Positions 36,868 to 45,117 of a stretch of 64,000 nucleotides of DNA are shown in pieces. Position 1 is the first letter of the stretch, and every line of letters starts with the position of its first letter. A model generated the notes under the pieces. It had not been told where the DNA came from. It worked only from the letters and a program-made list of their open reading frames with translations, and did not search any database. This DNA comes from Komagataeibacter sp. FNDCR2 (GTDB lineage: Bacteria > Pseudomonadota > Alphaproteobacteria > Acetobacterales > Acetobacteraceae): positions 1,487,501 to 1,551,500 of the forward strand of contig NZ_JAIWOU010000001.1 in NCBI RefSeq assembly GCF_021295395.1, written 5' to 3'. The translations under genes were made by a program, and so were the position numbers.

Positions 36868-37827
36868 TCAAGTTCTGGTGGGTATGGTCCCGGACTGGCG
36901 GGCGGCCAGATAGGCGGTGGCCTGCTCGGAATCACGCGCGATCTGATCCTTGAGCGCGTCCAGCCCGTCAAAGCGGCGTTCGGCGCGCAGCAGGGTATGC
37001 AGCGCGACCGACAGGGTCTGGCCATACAGATCGCCTGAAAAACCAAGCAGATGCACTTCCAGCCGGCTTTCCTGCCCATCATTGATGGTGGGCCTGCGCC
37101 CGATATTGGCCACACCGGGGCAGACCGTGCCATCGGCCATGCGCACGCTGACCGCGTACACCCCGCGCGCAGGCTCCAGATGGCGGCCAAGGGCTATGTT
37201 GGCGGTGGGGAAACCCAGCAGGCGGCCGCGCTTGTCACCATGCTGCACCACGCCGCGAATCGACCAGGGGCGACCCAGTTCCTCCGCCGCGCGTTCGGGG
37301 TAGCCATCCTGCAGCAGCCTGCGGATCCGGCTGGAGGAATACGGCCCCAGCGCATCGGCCAGCGCGGGCACCACGGTCAGGCCGATGCCCAGTTCCTCGG
37401 TCCGTTCGGCCAGGAAATCGACATTGCCCCGCCTGCGGTGGCCGAACGCGAAATCCATGCCGCAGGCCACATGGTGCAGGCCAAGGCTTTCATGCAGCAC
37501 GCGGGTTACGAAGTTCTCCGCGCTCATGGCGCTGAATTCACGATCGAAGGGGATCTGGAAGACATGCTTCACCCCCAGCGCGGACAGCGCCGCGAAACGT
37601 TCCTGCGGCAGGGTAAGGCGAAAGGCCGGATCCTGCGGGCGGAACAGTTCGCGCGGGTGGGGCTCGAACGTCACCACCGCCAGTTCCCGGTCCGGGCGCG
37701 CGGCATGCGCCGCCTGCACCAGGTGGGCGTGGCCCACATGCACCCCGTCAAAATTGCCCAGCGCCGCGACCGCGCCACGGGCGCTGTCGGGAATGTCGCG
37801 CCAGTCCGTGTGGAGATGCGCCTTCAT
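36868..37827 (-). CDS. ribF: Bifunctional riboflavin kinase / FAD synthetase RibF
   Basis: Makes FMN from riboflavin and then FAD. The 319-residue protein has an N-terminal nucleotidyltransferase domain (ALGNFDGVHVGH near 22-33, PYSSSRIRRLL near 162) and a C-terminal riboflavin kinase domain (GRLLGFPTANI, then CPGVANIGRRPT). The ribF-ileS-lspA order is widespread in proteobacteria. Its start overlaps the stop of mtnC by 4 bases, placing it in one transcript with the methionine-salvage genes. Confidence 0.95.
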   Translation of the reverse strand: MKAHLHTDWRDIPDSARGAVAALGNFDGVHVGHAHLVQAAHAARPDRELAVVTFEPHPRELFRPQDPAFRLTLPQERFAALSALGVKHVFQIPFDREFSAMSAENFVTRVLHESLGLHHVACGMDFAFGHRRRGNVDFLAERTEELGIGLTVVPALADALGPYSSSRIRRLLQDGYPERAAEELGRPWSIRGVVQHGDKRGRLLGFPTANIALGRHLEPARGVYAVSVRMADGTVCPGVANIGRRPTINDGQESRLEVHLLGFSGDLYGQTLSVALHTLLRAERRFDGLDALKDQIARDSEQATAYLAARQSGTIPTRT

Positions 37828-38540
37828 ACCGCCTCCGGGCGTGGCAGGCCGAAGCGGGTGGCCACCTCATCCAGCGTGACGGCCACGGGGTGGGTGGCGC
37901 CGGGCTGCGTGCCATCCTGCGGGCGGGCGATCTGGCAGGTGCGCAGGCCCGCGCTGGCCGCCGCGTCAAGCTCGGCCACGACATCGGACAGGAACAGCAC
38001 GTCGCCCGCCTGCCAATGGGCGTCATGCACGATGTGGCGGTAGCTGTCCGCCTCCCGCTTGCTTCCCATCGCCAGGTCATAGAAACCCACGAAAACGCTG
38101 CTCAGGTCGCCCTCGCTCGTATGGCCGTAGATCAGCTTCTGCGCCGCGACCGAACCGGACGAATAGACCGCCAGCGCCACCCCCGCCGCCGCCCAGCACC
38201 GCAACGCGGGCACCACGTCGGGATACAGCACGGCCTTGAGCACGCCATCGGCGTAACCCTGCGCCCAGACCATGCCCTGCAGCGCCTTCAGCGGCGCGAC
38301 CTTGGCGTCCGCGTCCATCCATGCCTCAAGCTGGCGCAGGGGGGGCACGCCGGGGGCAAGGCGGGCGATTTCCGCGATCTGCGCCTTGACCTGCGGGTCA
38401 TCGGCACGGCTGCGCAGCAGGGCGGGCAGCGCCTTGCGGGCGTAGGGGAACAGGGTGTCATGGACAAAGGAAACCGGTATGGTCGTCCCCTCGATATCCA
38501 GCAGCACCGCACGCACGGGCGGCTGCGTGGCCTGGGTCAC
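37824..38540 (-). CDS. mtnC: Enolase-phosphatase E1 (MtnC), methionine salvage
   Basis: HAD-superfamily enzyme that enolises and dephosphorylates 2,3-diketo-5-methylthiopentyl-1-phosphate to acireductone. The 238-residue protein has HAD motif I LLDIEGTTIPVSFV, motif II VYSSGS, and motif IV FLSDVVAELDAA, all diagnostic for MtnC. It follows mtnD by 23 bases and overlaps ribF by 4 bases. Confidence 0.94.
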   Translation of the reverse strand: MTQATQPPVRAVLLDIEGTTIPVSFVHDTLFPYARKALPALLRSRADDPQVKAQIAEIARLAPGVPPLRQLEAWMDADAKVAPLKALQGMVWAQGYADGVLKAVLYPDVVPALRCWAAAGVALAVYSSGSVAAQKLIYGHTSEGDLSSVFVGFYDLAMGSKREADSYRHIVHDAHWQAGDVLFLSDVVAELDAAASAGLRTCQIARPQDGTQPGATHPVAVTLDEVATRFGLPRPEAV

Positions 38541-38563
38541 GTTCTCATCTCCTTCAGTGCGGC

Positions 38564-39106
38564 TCAGGCTTCAACGGGGAAGCGGGCCGCGATGTCGCTG
38601 CCGGTATATTGCGCGATCCAGCCATCGGGGTTGGTGAAGATGCGCAGCGTCACGAAATCCGGCGTCACGCCCCCATCGAACCAGTGCGGCGTGCCGGCGG
38701 GGACCGAGATCAGGTCGCGCGCGGTGCAGCGCACGTCATAGACATGGCCATTGGCGTGCAGCACGAAATTCCCCTGCCCATGGACGAAAAAGCGCACTTC
38801 GTCCTCGCTATGGACATGTTCGGACAGGTATTTGCCCCGTGCCTGCGCCCAGCCCGCCGTATCGGGGCCGACGCGGATCACATCCGCCGAACCGGCCCCC
38901 GTCTCGCCCATCAACTGGTCGAGATAGGGACGATAGGCGTCCAGCACCTCGGCTTCCGCGGCTTCACGCGGGGGGGTGACGGGGCTGTCCCACTGTTCGA
39001 AACGCACGCCGATCCGGGCCAGCTCGGCCGCGATGCGCGCGGGGTCGGTCAGGTGCAGGCTGGCCACGCCGGGCCGGTCATCGGCATAAACGCTCAGGCT
39101 GCTCAT
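38564..39106 (-). CDS. mtnD: Acireductone dioxygenase (MtnD)
   Basis: Cupin metalloenzyme that oxidises acireductone to the ketoacid precursor of methionine (Fe form) or to CO and methylthiopropionate (Ni form). The 180-residue protein carries the metal ligands in HVHSEDEVRFF (HxHxxxE) and the later GTPHWFD histidine. ATG 39106 overlaps the mtnB stop and is chosen over an upstream in-frame start that adds Gly/Ala-rich residues. Confidence 0.94.
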   Translation of the reverse strand: MSSLSVYADDRPGVASLHLTDPARIAAELARIGVRFEQWDSPVTPPREAAEAEVLDAYRPYLDQLMGETGAGSADVIRVGPDTAGWAQARGKYLSEHVHSEDEVRFFVHGQGNFVLHANGHVYDVRCTARDLISVPAGTPHWFDGGVTPDFVTLRIFTNPDGWIAQYTGSDIAARFPVEA

Positions 39107-39726
39107 CGGGCCTTCCTTCTTTCCAGTTCGCAGGCCAGCAGGAATTCGAGCCCCTCCAGCCGGGCCAGCGCCACATCCATGTCCGCGCCCCATACATACA
39201 CACCATGCCCGCGAATGATGTAGCCCGCGCGCATGCCCGCCAGATGCGGTGCGACCACATGGGAAAGGCGGGCGATGTCCTGGTCATTGTCGAATATGGG
39301 CACATGCACCCCCGCCGCATGCGTGTCCTGCCCGGCAAAGACCTTCTGGACTTCATACCCCTCCAGCACCAGCGCGTCCCCGCCCGTCATGGACAGCACG
39401 GTGGAGGCGACGGAATGGCCATGCAGCACCGCGCCCGCCGTGGCGTCATGGGCATAGATCTGGCAGTGCAGCAGGGTCTCGGCGCTGGGGCGGTCGCCGG
39501 GGGTGCATGGCGCGCCCGTGGCGTCCACGCGGATGACCCCATCATTCCCCAGCAGCCCCTTGTGCCCGCCCGAGCGCGTGATGGCGAGCGTGCCGTCGGG
39601 CAGGCGGATGCTGATATTGCCCGCCGTGGCGGGCACCCAGCCAAAACGGTCCATCCGCTGGCCCGCGGCAATAATCCGGTCCACCGCGTGGCAGTACGCG
39701 CCAGCGGGAAATACTGTTTCATCCAT
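39103..39726 (-). CDS. mtnB: Methylthioribulose-1-phosphate dehydratase (MtnB)
   Basis: Class II aldolase-fold zinc enzyme that dehydrates 5-methylthioribulose-1-phosphate. The 207-residue protein shows the family blocks ATAGNISIRL, SGGHKG, the zinc histidines in VLHGHS and the C-terminal IIRGHGVYVWG. The start is ambiguous between ATG 39726 and 39744. It heads the compact mtnB-mtnD-mtnC group; mtnA and the nucleosidase/kinase steps are not in this window. Confidence 0.93.
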   Translation of the reverse strand: MDETVFPAGAYCHAVDRIIAAGQRMDRFGWVPATAGNISIRLPDGTLAITRSGGHKGLLGNDGVIRVDATGAPCTPGDRPSAETLLHCQIYAHDATAGAVLHGHSVASTVLSMTGGDALVLEGYEVQKVFAGQDTHAAGVHVPIFDNDQDIARLSHVVAPHLAGMRAGYIIRGHGVYVWGADMDVALARLEGLEFLLACELERRKAR

Positions 39727-39765
39727 CACGCCGTCCGCCCGCATGCATGTGGCATGCGGCCCATA

Positions 39766-40011
39766 TCATTTTACGTTATTGGCGGAACGCTGCGGCGCTT
39801 CGGTAAAGGCGGCGTCCTTTTCGCGTGCCGGACCCTGTATATGGCCGGTGGGCACCGGTTCATCGGGCGTGTCATCGGCCATGTTCTTCTTGAACGACTT
39901 GATGCCGCGCGCCATGTCCCCCATGAGCGAACTGATCTTGCCGCCGCCGCCGAACAGTACCAGCACCACGGCCAGTACGATCAGCCAATGTCCCCAGCTC
40001 AAGCTACCCAT
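39766..40011 (-). CDS. tatA: Sec-independent translocase subunit TatA
   Basis: An 81-residue protein with a single N-terminal membrane helix (residues about 6-23), the [19 protein letters not shown] amphipathic helix, and an acidic C-terminal tail, the canonical TatA layout. It forms the pore of the twin-arginine pathway. ATG 40011 is the family start; the longer frame upstream lacks homology. tatB and tatC, usually adjacent in alphaproteobacteria, are not beside it. Confidence 0.9.
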   Translation of the reverse strand: MGSLSWGHWLIVLAVVLVLFGGGGKISSLMGDMARGIKSFKKNMADDTPDEPVPTGHIQGPAREKDAAFTEAPQRSANNVK

Positions 40012-40143
40012 TGCATTCCTCAATCCGCGTCCATGACGCAAAAAGCCGTTTCCGCGCCCGCCATCCCATACGGCGGACAACCTGCCCTTCCCCGCCTATG
40101 TGAGGGGGGCACCCATGATATGCAAGCATCCATGGCAGCCAGA

Positions 40144-40593
40144 TCAGCCCGTCGGCAGGATAAATCCATATGCAGGATAGACGGTTTTGCCCATGTCGTG
40201 AATGGGGGCCCACCATACCTTTACCCGCGACCAGTCGTTGCGGCCCGATACGTCGATGACCGGCTCGGCCCGGCCAACCCGGCCCGGCACCCAGTTGGCC
40301 TGATCCACCAGCACCTCACGCGGGCCACGCACCGCGCGCACGACGGAGACATGCCCATCGGGCAGACGGCCGGTGGAGCGGAACACCAGCACGGCGCCGG
40401 GCCGGGGCACGGCGCTGCGCGGGTAGCGCCCGCGCGCCTGCGCCCACCACGACGCCGCATCCCCCTTCAGTTGCACATGCGTCATCTCGCGCGCATAGGG
40501 CGCACATTGCAGCCGCCCGTTCCACCCGCCGCCACAGCCGGCCAGCGACACGAGCAGGGCCGCCGCCATGATCCGCGCCACACCCCTCTTCAT
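40144..40593 (-). CDS. CHAP-domain lipoprotein, probable peptidoglycan amidase
   Basis: A 149-residue protein with a lipoprotein signal (lipobox LAGC, Cys20) and a compact CHAP domain. The predicted catalytic residues are Cys30 (QCAPYAR), His81 (DGHVSVV) and the polar residue in DQANW near 100. CHAP domains cut peptidoglycan cross-links or amide bonds, so it is probably an envelope-anchored cell-wall hydrolase. Its start overlaps the recX stop by 4 bases (ATGA), so the two are co-translated for no obvious functional reason. Confidence 0.8.
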   Translation of the reverse strand: MKRGVARIMAAALLVSLAGCGGGWNGRLQCAPYAREMTHVQLKGDAASWWAQARGRYPRSAVPRPGAVLVFRSTGRLPDGHVSVVRAVRGPREVLVDQANWVPGRVGRAEPVIDVSGRNDWSRVKVWWAPIHDMGKTVYPAYGFILPTG

Positions 40594-41231
40594 GCCGATC
40601 TCATGCGCATGATCCTGTCCTCCGCCTCGCCCACGTCCATTTCCAGCGCCTGCCGCGCGATGTCGCGTGAAAAGCCCGCCCGCGCCATGGCCTCCATCGC
40701 GCGCCGGTCGCGCCGCGCCGCCTCATCCCCATCCGCGTCGGGACGCAGGAACGGTCCCGCCCGCCGCTTGCGCACGAATACGAGGGCGGCGGCCAGTTCC
40801 GTCTCCCGTCCCTCCCCCTCACGCGCGCCCAGCGCTTCCTCCATCGCGTGGCCGGCGGTGGCCTCATCCACGCCACGCGCGCCCAGATGGGCGGCGACCA
40901 TGCGGCGCGAGCGCCCGGCACGCGCGAGGGAACGGGCGCGGGATTGGGAAAAACGGGCGTCATCCACCGCGCCCAGCCCTTCCATGTCGGCAACGATGGC
41001 GGGGATCAGCTCACGGGCGGGGGCGACGGCATGGGCCGCCGCTTCCGCCTCCATGCCGGTGGCGAGCGCGCGGCGCACCCAGCGGTCGATGTGGCGGTGG
41101 AGCATCTGCCCGACCGCCGCGCGCGTGGCGGCAAAGCGGGCCAGATAGGCAAGTGCTACCGCGCGCAGCACGGCGGCATCCGGTGCGGGGGGAAGCGGGC
41201 GCGGAGCGGAGCGGGACGGGCGGGCCACCAT
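40590..41231 (-). CDS. recX: RecX-family regulator of RecA
   Basis: A 213-residue arginine/alanine-rich helical protein with the repeated three-helix RecX modules (for example AYLARFAATRAAVGQML, DARFSQSRARSLARAGRS and FSRDIARQALEMD). RecX binds and restrains RecA filaments. ATG 41231 is chosen; ATG 41270 is also in frame and neither has a clear Shine-Dalgarno. It is the first gene of the twelve-gene minus-strand run and is divergent from argD. Confidence 0.82.
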   Translation of the reverse strand: MVARPSRSAPRPLPPAPDAAVLRAVALAYLARFAATRAAVGQMLHRHIDRWVRRALATGMEAEAAAHAVAPARELIPAIVADMEGLGAVDDARFSQSRARSLARAGRSRRMVAAHLGARGVDEATAGHAMEEALGAREGEGRETELAAALVFVRKRRAGPFLRPDADGDEAARRDRRAMEAMARAGFSRDIARQALEMDVGEAEDRIMRMRSA

Positions 41232-41524
41232 AACGGATGGACTGTGCCATAACGCCCCGCCGCCGCCCATAGCTGACTGGCTGGCGGATGGCTGCCATGG
41301 CGGAACCGCAGGGGGATACGGGGTTAAGGTTGCATTTCGCACGCCCCGATCATATCCTCTCCTGCTTCCGGGTTGAAATATGCAAGGCGGATGCCCCGAC
41401 GCACCGCATGCGCGCATGGCCCGGAAAATTCGGGAAAGAAAATATGCCCACCCCACCGGCGGTGGGCCGTTTTCGTTTCTGAGCCTGCCATCCTTTTCCT
41501 TGAAACGAAGTACAAGGCCATTCC
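41232..41524. promoter_or_regulatory. Divergent recX / argD region with terminator-like hairpin
   Basis: This 293-base gap carries the control sequences of both genes. Its clearest element is GCCCACC (41446-41452), loop CCACCGGC and GGTGGGC (41461-41467), followed by CGTTTTCGTTT: a terminator-like hairpin 58 bases before argD. A second CCACC in the loop can pair with the same GGTGG. A short frame starting at ATG 41416 reads MARKIRERK just before the hairpin. argD has CAAGG upstream of its start. Confidence 0.5.
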
Positions 41525-42730
41525 ATGATTCCCGCCCTGATGCCGAATTACAATCGTGCCGACCTCGCTTTCGAGCGCGGCGAAGGTGCTTGGCTGTATA
41601 CGGTGGACGGGCGACGATTCCTGGATTTCGGCTCCGGCATCGCCACGTCTTCGGTCGGCCATAACAACCCGCATCTTGTCGGCGCGATCACACAGCAGGC
41701 GCAGCGCGTCATGCATGTCTCCAACCTGTACCGCGTGCCGCAGGCCGAACGGCTGGCCGCGCGGCTGGTCGCCAGCAGCTTCGCGGATACCGCCTTTTTC
41801 TGCAATTCGGGCGCGGAAGCGAACGAAGGTATGATCAAGATGATCCGCCGCGCGCAGGCCAAGTCCGGCCACCCCGGGCGCACCCGCATCATCTGCTTCA
41901 ACGGCGCGTTCCACGGGCGCACGCTGGCCACGCTGTCCGCCACGGGCAACCCGAAATACCTGGATGGCTTCGGCCCCCGGGTGGAAGGCTTCGATCACGT
42001 CGCCCTCAACAACATGAACGCGGTGCGCGACGCCATCACGGCCGAGACCGCGGGCATCATGGTCGAGCCGGTGCAGGGTGAAAGCGGCATCCATGTCGCC
42101 ACCCCGCGCTTCATGCAGGACCTGCGCGCGGTGTGCGATGAATATGGCCTGTTCCTTGGCGTGGATGAGGTCCAGTGCGGCATGGGCCGCAGCGGCCGCC
42201 TGTTCGCCTATGAATGGTCGGACATAACGCCCGACATCCTGTCCACCGCCAAGGGCATCGCCGGTGGCTTCCCCATGGGCGCCGTGCTGACGACCGAGAC
42301 CATCGCCCGGCACATGACACCGGGCAGCCACGGCACCACGTTCGGCGGCAGCCCGCTGGCCTGCGCCGCCGCCAACGCGGTGCTCGATATCCTGCTCGCC
42401 CCCGGCTTCCTTGAGGGCGTGCGCGCCCGCGCGGCCCAGATCGACGCGGGGCTCGACCGGCTGGTGGCGGCGTACCCGGATGTGTTTTCCGGCCGTCGGG
42501 GCCTTGGCCTGCTGATCGGGCTGAAATGCCGCGCCGATGTGGCGCTGGTGCAGGACGCGGCCCTCGCGGAAGGGATGCTGAGCGTCACGGCGGGCGACAA
42601 TGTCCTGCGCATGCTGCCCCCCCTGACCGTGACAGAGAGCGACTGCGCCGATGCGCTGGCCACACTGGACCGGGCGGCCCGGCGCGTGCAGGCCCATCTG
42701 GCCGCCGCCAAGCCGGAGAACGTGGCATGA
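41525..42730 (+). CDS. argD: Acetylornithine / succinyldiaminopimelate aminotransferase
   Basis: Class III PLP aminotransferase converting N-acetylglutamate semialdehyde to acetylornithine; family members often also serve lysine synthesis. The 401-residue protein has the PLP lysine K243 in STAKGIAGGFP, the NSGAEANEGMIKMIR block and FHGRTLATLSATG. The start follows ACAAGG. Its last 4 bases overlap the argF start, the usual argD-argF pairing in alphaproteobacteria. Confidence 0.94.
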   Translation: MIPALMPNYNRADLAFERGEGAWLYTVDGRRFLDFGSGIATSSVGHNNPHLVGAITQQAQRVMHVSNLYRVPQAERLAARLVASSFADTAFFCNSGAEANEGMIKMIRRAQAKSGHPGRTRIICFNGAFHGRTLATLSATGNPKYLDGFGPRVEGFDHVALNNMNAVRDAITAETAGIMVEPVQGESGIHVATPRFMQDLRAVCDEYGLFLGVDEVQCGMGRSGRLFAYEWSDITPDILSTAKGIAGGFPMGAVLTTETIARHMTPGSHGTTFGGSPLACAAANAVLDILLAPGFLEGVRARAAQIDAGLDRLVAAYPDVFSGRRGLGLLIGLKCRADVALVQDAALAEGMLSVTAGDNVLRMLPPLTVTESDCADALATLDRAARRVQAHLAAAKPENVA

Positions 42731-43713
42731 ACGCGCTCAACACCCCCACCCAGGCTTCCCCCCGCCATTTCCTCGACCTCCGGGAACTGGACGGGGCCAC
42801 GCTGCGCGCCATCCTGGATGTCGCGGCCGCCATCAAGCGCATGCAGCGCCAGCGCGCCCGCCCGCTGCACCCCGCCCAGCCGCTGCGTGGCCGCGCGCTG
42901 GGGCTCATGCTGTCCAAGCCCTCCACGCGCACGCGCGTCTCGTTCGAGGTGGGGATGCAGCAGCTTGGCGGCAACGTGATCCTGCTTGCGCCATCGGACA
43001 TGCAGATTGGCCGGGGCGAGAGCATTGCCGATACCGCGCGCGTGCTGTCGCGCTTTGTCGACGCCATCGTCCTGCGCACGGGCAAGACGGAAAACCTGCG
43101 CCAGCTCGCGCGCTGGAGCAGCGTGCCGGTCATCAACGGGCTGACGCCGGATTCCCACCCCGTGCAGATCATGGCCGACATCATGACGTTCGAGGAACAT
43201 CGCGGCCCCATTACCGGGCGCACGCTGGCCTGGGTGGGGGATGGCAACAATGTCGCCACCTCCTTCATCGAGGCCGCCGCCCTGTTCGGCTTCCGCCTGC
43301 GTCTGGCCACCCCCCCCACCCACGCGCCCAGCGCCGCCGCCGTGGCGTGGGCGCGCGAACATGGCGCGGACATTACGGTCACGACCGACCCGGTCGCCGC
43401 GGTAGAGGGGGCGGACGCGGTCATTACCGACACATGGGTCAGCATGTCGGACAAGGCTTCGGACCAGCGGCTGAACGCTTTCGAGCCCTACCGCGTGAAT
43501 GGCGCGCTTATGGCGCATGCCGCACCCGATGCCCTTTTCCTGCACTGCCTGCCTGCCCATATCGGGGAAGAAGTGACGGAAGACGTGTTTGAAGGCCCGC
43601 ATTCCGTCGTGTTCGACGAGGCCGAGAACCGCCTGCACGCGCAAAAGGGCATCCTTGTCTGGGCGCTGTGTGGCGAGGACTGGCAGCAATATGGAAAGGA
43701 ACCCACGGCATGA
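42727..43713 (+). CDS. argF: Ornithine carbamoyltransferase
   Basis: Makes citrulline from ornithine and carbamoyl phosphate. The 328-residue protein has the carbamoyl-phosphate motif SKPSTRTRVSFEVG (residues about 62-75) and the ornithine-type signature FLHCLPAHIGEEV. It overlaps argD upstream and the next small gene downstream (ATGA both times). Length is slightly above the family norm because of a short N-terminal extension. Confidence 0.96.
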   Translation: MNALNTPTQASPRHFLDLRELDGATLRAILDVAAAIKRMQRQRARPLHPAQPLRGRALGLMLSKPSTRTRVSFEVGMQQLGGNVILLAPSDMQIGRGESIADTARVLSRFVDAIVLRTGKTENLRQLARWSSVPVINGLTPDSHPVQIMADIMTFEEHRGPITGRTLAWVGDGNNVATSFIEAAALFGFRLRLATPPTHAPSAAAVAWAREHGADITVTTDPVAAVEGADAVITDTWVSMSDKASDQRLNAFEPYRVNGALMAHAAPDALFLHCLPAHIGEEVTEDVFEGPHSVVFDEAENRLHAQKGILVWALCGEDWQQYGKEPTA

Positions 43714-44033
43714 CCGGACCGGCCGAACAGCCCGCCCTGCCCTCCTCCACCGAAGACGCGCCGGAAATTCCCGGCTGGGCTGAAAAAAGCGTGCGCGACA
43801 TCTTCGCCTCCGCCCTGCCGGCGGGGGATGGACGGGCTGCCGCCATCCGCGACGCCTATCTGGACTGCCTTGCCGGTGCGGGCCGCACGGAAGATCTGGA
43901 CATGGAACATGACCGCTGCCGCCGGCGCGCGATCGCAGCAGTACAGGAAGCGGGCCTGCTGCCCGCCGCACGGCTGACGGATCTCGACCAGCGCCTTGCC
44001 GCGCTGGAAGCGGACATCACCGCCAATCTCTGA
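43710..44033 (+). CDS. Small conserved-looking hypothetical protein between argF and hslO
   Basis: I do not recognise this 107-residue acidic protein. It begins with a Pro/Ser/Glu-rich segment and is otherwise predicted helical, with two cysteines (LDCLAG, DRCRRR) and a C-terminal heptad-like stretch (LTDLDQRLAALEADI). No signal sequence or catalytic motif is seen. It overlaps argF by 4 bases and precedes hslO by 18, so it is co-transcribed with both. Codon use matches its neighbours, which supports it being a real gene. Confidence 0.72.
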   Translation: MTGPAEQPALPSSTEDAPEIPGWAEKSVRDIFASALPAGDGRAAAIRDAYLDCLAGAGRTEDLDMEHDRCRRRAIAAVQEAGLLPAARLTDLDQRLAALEADITANL

Positions 44034-44051
44034 CCACACGCGGGTTTTAGC

Positions 44052-45014
44052 ATGACCACCCCCATCCCTTCCCCCGCCTTTCTCGATTCCAGCCGTCCCG
44101 ACACCCCCGATCTGGTGGTGCCGCAGGGTATCGTGCCGTTCTATCTGGACCAGCGCCCCGTGCGCGGCCGTCTCGTGCGCCCTGGCGTGCTGACCGACAC
44201 GCTGCTGACCCGCCATGACAACCCCGATGTCGTGCTGCGGCTGGCGGGGGAGGCGCTGGCGCTGGTGGCCGCACTGGCTTCATCACTGAAATTCCAGGGT
44301 TCCTTCTCCCTTCAGGCCAAGGGCGATGGCCCGGTCAGCCTGCTGCTGGCGGACTGCACGGATTCCGGCGCCCTGCGCTTTCACGCCCGCTCGGACGATG
44401 ACCAGGTGGCCGAACTGCTGGCCACCTGCCCCAACCCCACGGCGGGGCAGCTTCTGGGCAAGGGCTACCTGGCGTTCAGCGTGGACCAGGGGCCGGATAC
44501 CGACATCCATCAGGGCATTGTCGAGATCACGGGCGAGAGCCTGTCGGACATGGCGGCGCATTACTTCACCACCAGCGAGCAGCATGCCTGCTGGGTCAGG
44601 CTGTTCTGTGAAAAGACGGAGCTGGGCTGGCGCGCGGGCGCGCTGGTGATGGAAAAGATCGCAAGCGATGGCGGGATCGAAACCGACCTCAGCACCGAGG
44701 AAGGTGATGACGCCTGGGAGACGGCGACAACGCTGGCCACCACCCTGACCGCGCATGAAATCCTGGATGACGGCCTTTCCTCCGCCACGCTGCTGCACCG
44801 CCTGTTCCATGCCGAAGGGCTGATGATGGGCCAGCCGCGCGCGCTGGCCTTTGGCTGCCGCTGCTCACGCGCGCGGCTGTCGGGCATTCTGGAAACCTTC
44901 ACGCTTGATGATCTGGACCACATGGCGCAGGACGGCACCATCACCATGAACTGCTCGTTCTGCAACCACAGCTTCCATTTCCAGCGTGGCGAGATCGCCG
45001 GCAAGACCACCTGA
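44052..45014 (+). CDS. hslO: Redox-regulated chaperone Hsp33
   Basis: Cytoplasmic holdase activated by oxidation. The 320-residue protein has the N-terminal folding domain (VRGRLVRPG, LLAGEAL-type helices) and the C-terminal zinc switch: Cys269 and Cys271 (CxC) and Cys301 and Cys304 (CSFC). All four switch cysteines are present, so it should be redox-active. It is downstream of argD-argF, an association common in alphaproteobacteria. A stretch of about 100 bases with no gene follows. Confidence 0.94.
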   Translation: MTTPIPSPAFLDSSRPDTPDLVVPQGIVPFYLDQRPVRGRLVRPGVLTDTLLTRHDNPDVVLRLAGEALALVAALASSLKFQGSFSLQAKGDGPVSLLLADCTDSGALRFHARSDDDQVAELLATCPNPTAGQLLGKGYLAFSVDQGPDTDIHQGIVEITGESLSDMAAHYFTTSEQHACWVRLFCEKTELGWRAGALVMEKIASDGGIETDLSTEEGDDAWETATTLATTLTAHEILDDGLSSATLLHRLFHAEGLMMGQPRALAFGCRCSRARLSGILETFTLDDLDHMAQDGTITMNCSFCNHSFHFQRGEIAGKTT

Positions 45015-45117
45015 CGCCCGGCCTGCCCCTTTGCGCCGGGTGCGGATCATGGCACGGTCATAATCCTGATCTGTTGACCGCGCCCTGTGCGCCCGCTGTT
45101 ATCGGGATATATTTTTC

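Noticed and set aside
39205-41148. 647-codon + strand open frame opposite mtnB, tatA, the CHAP gene and recX
   Set aside because: It crosses several well-supported minus-strand genes and their gaps, with shadow composition.
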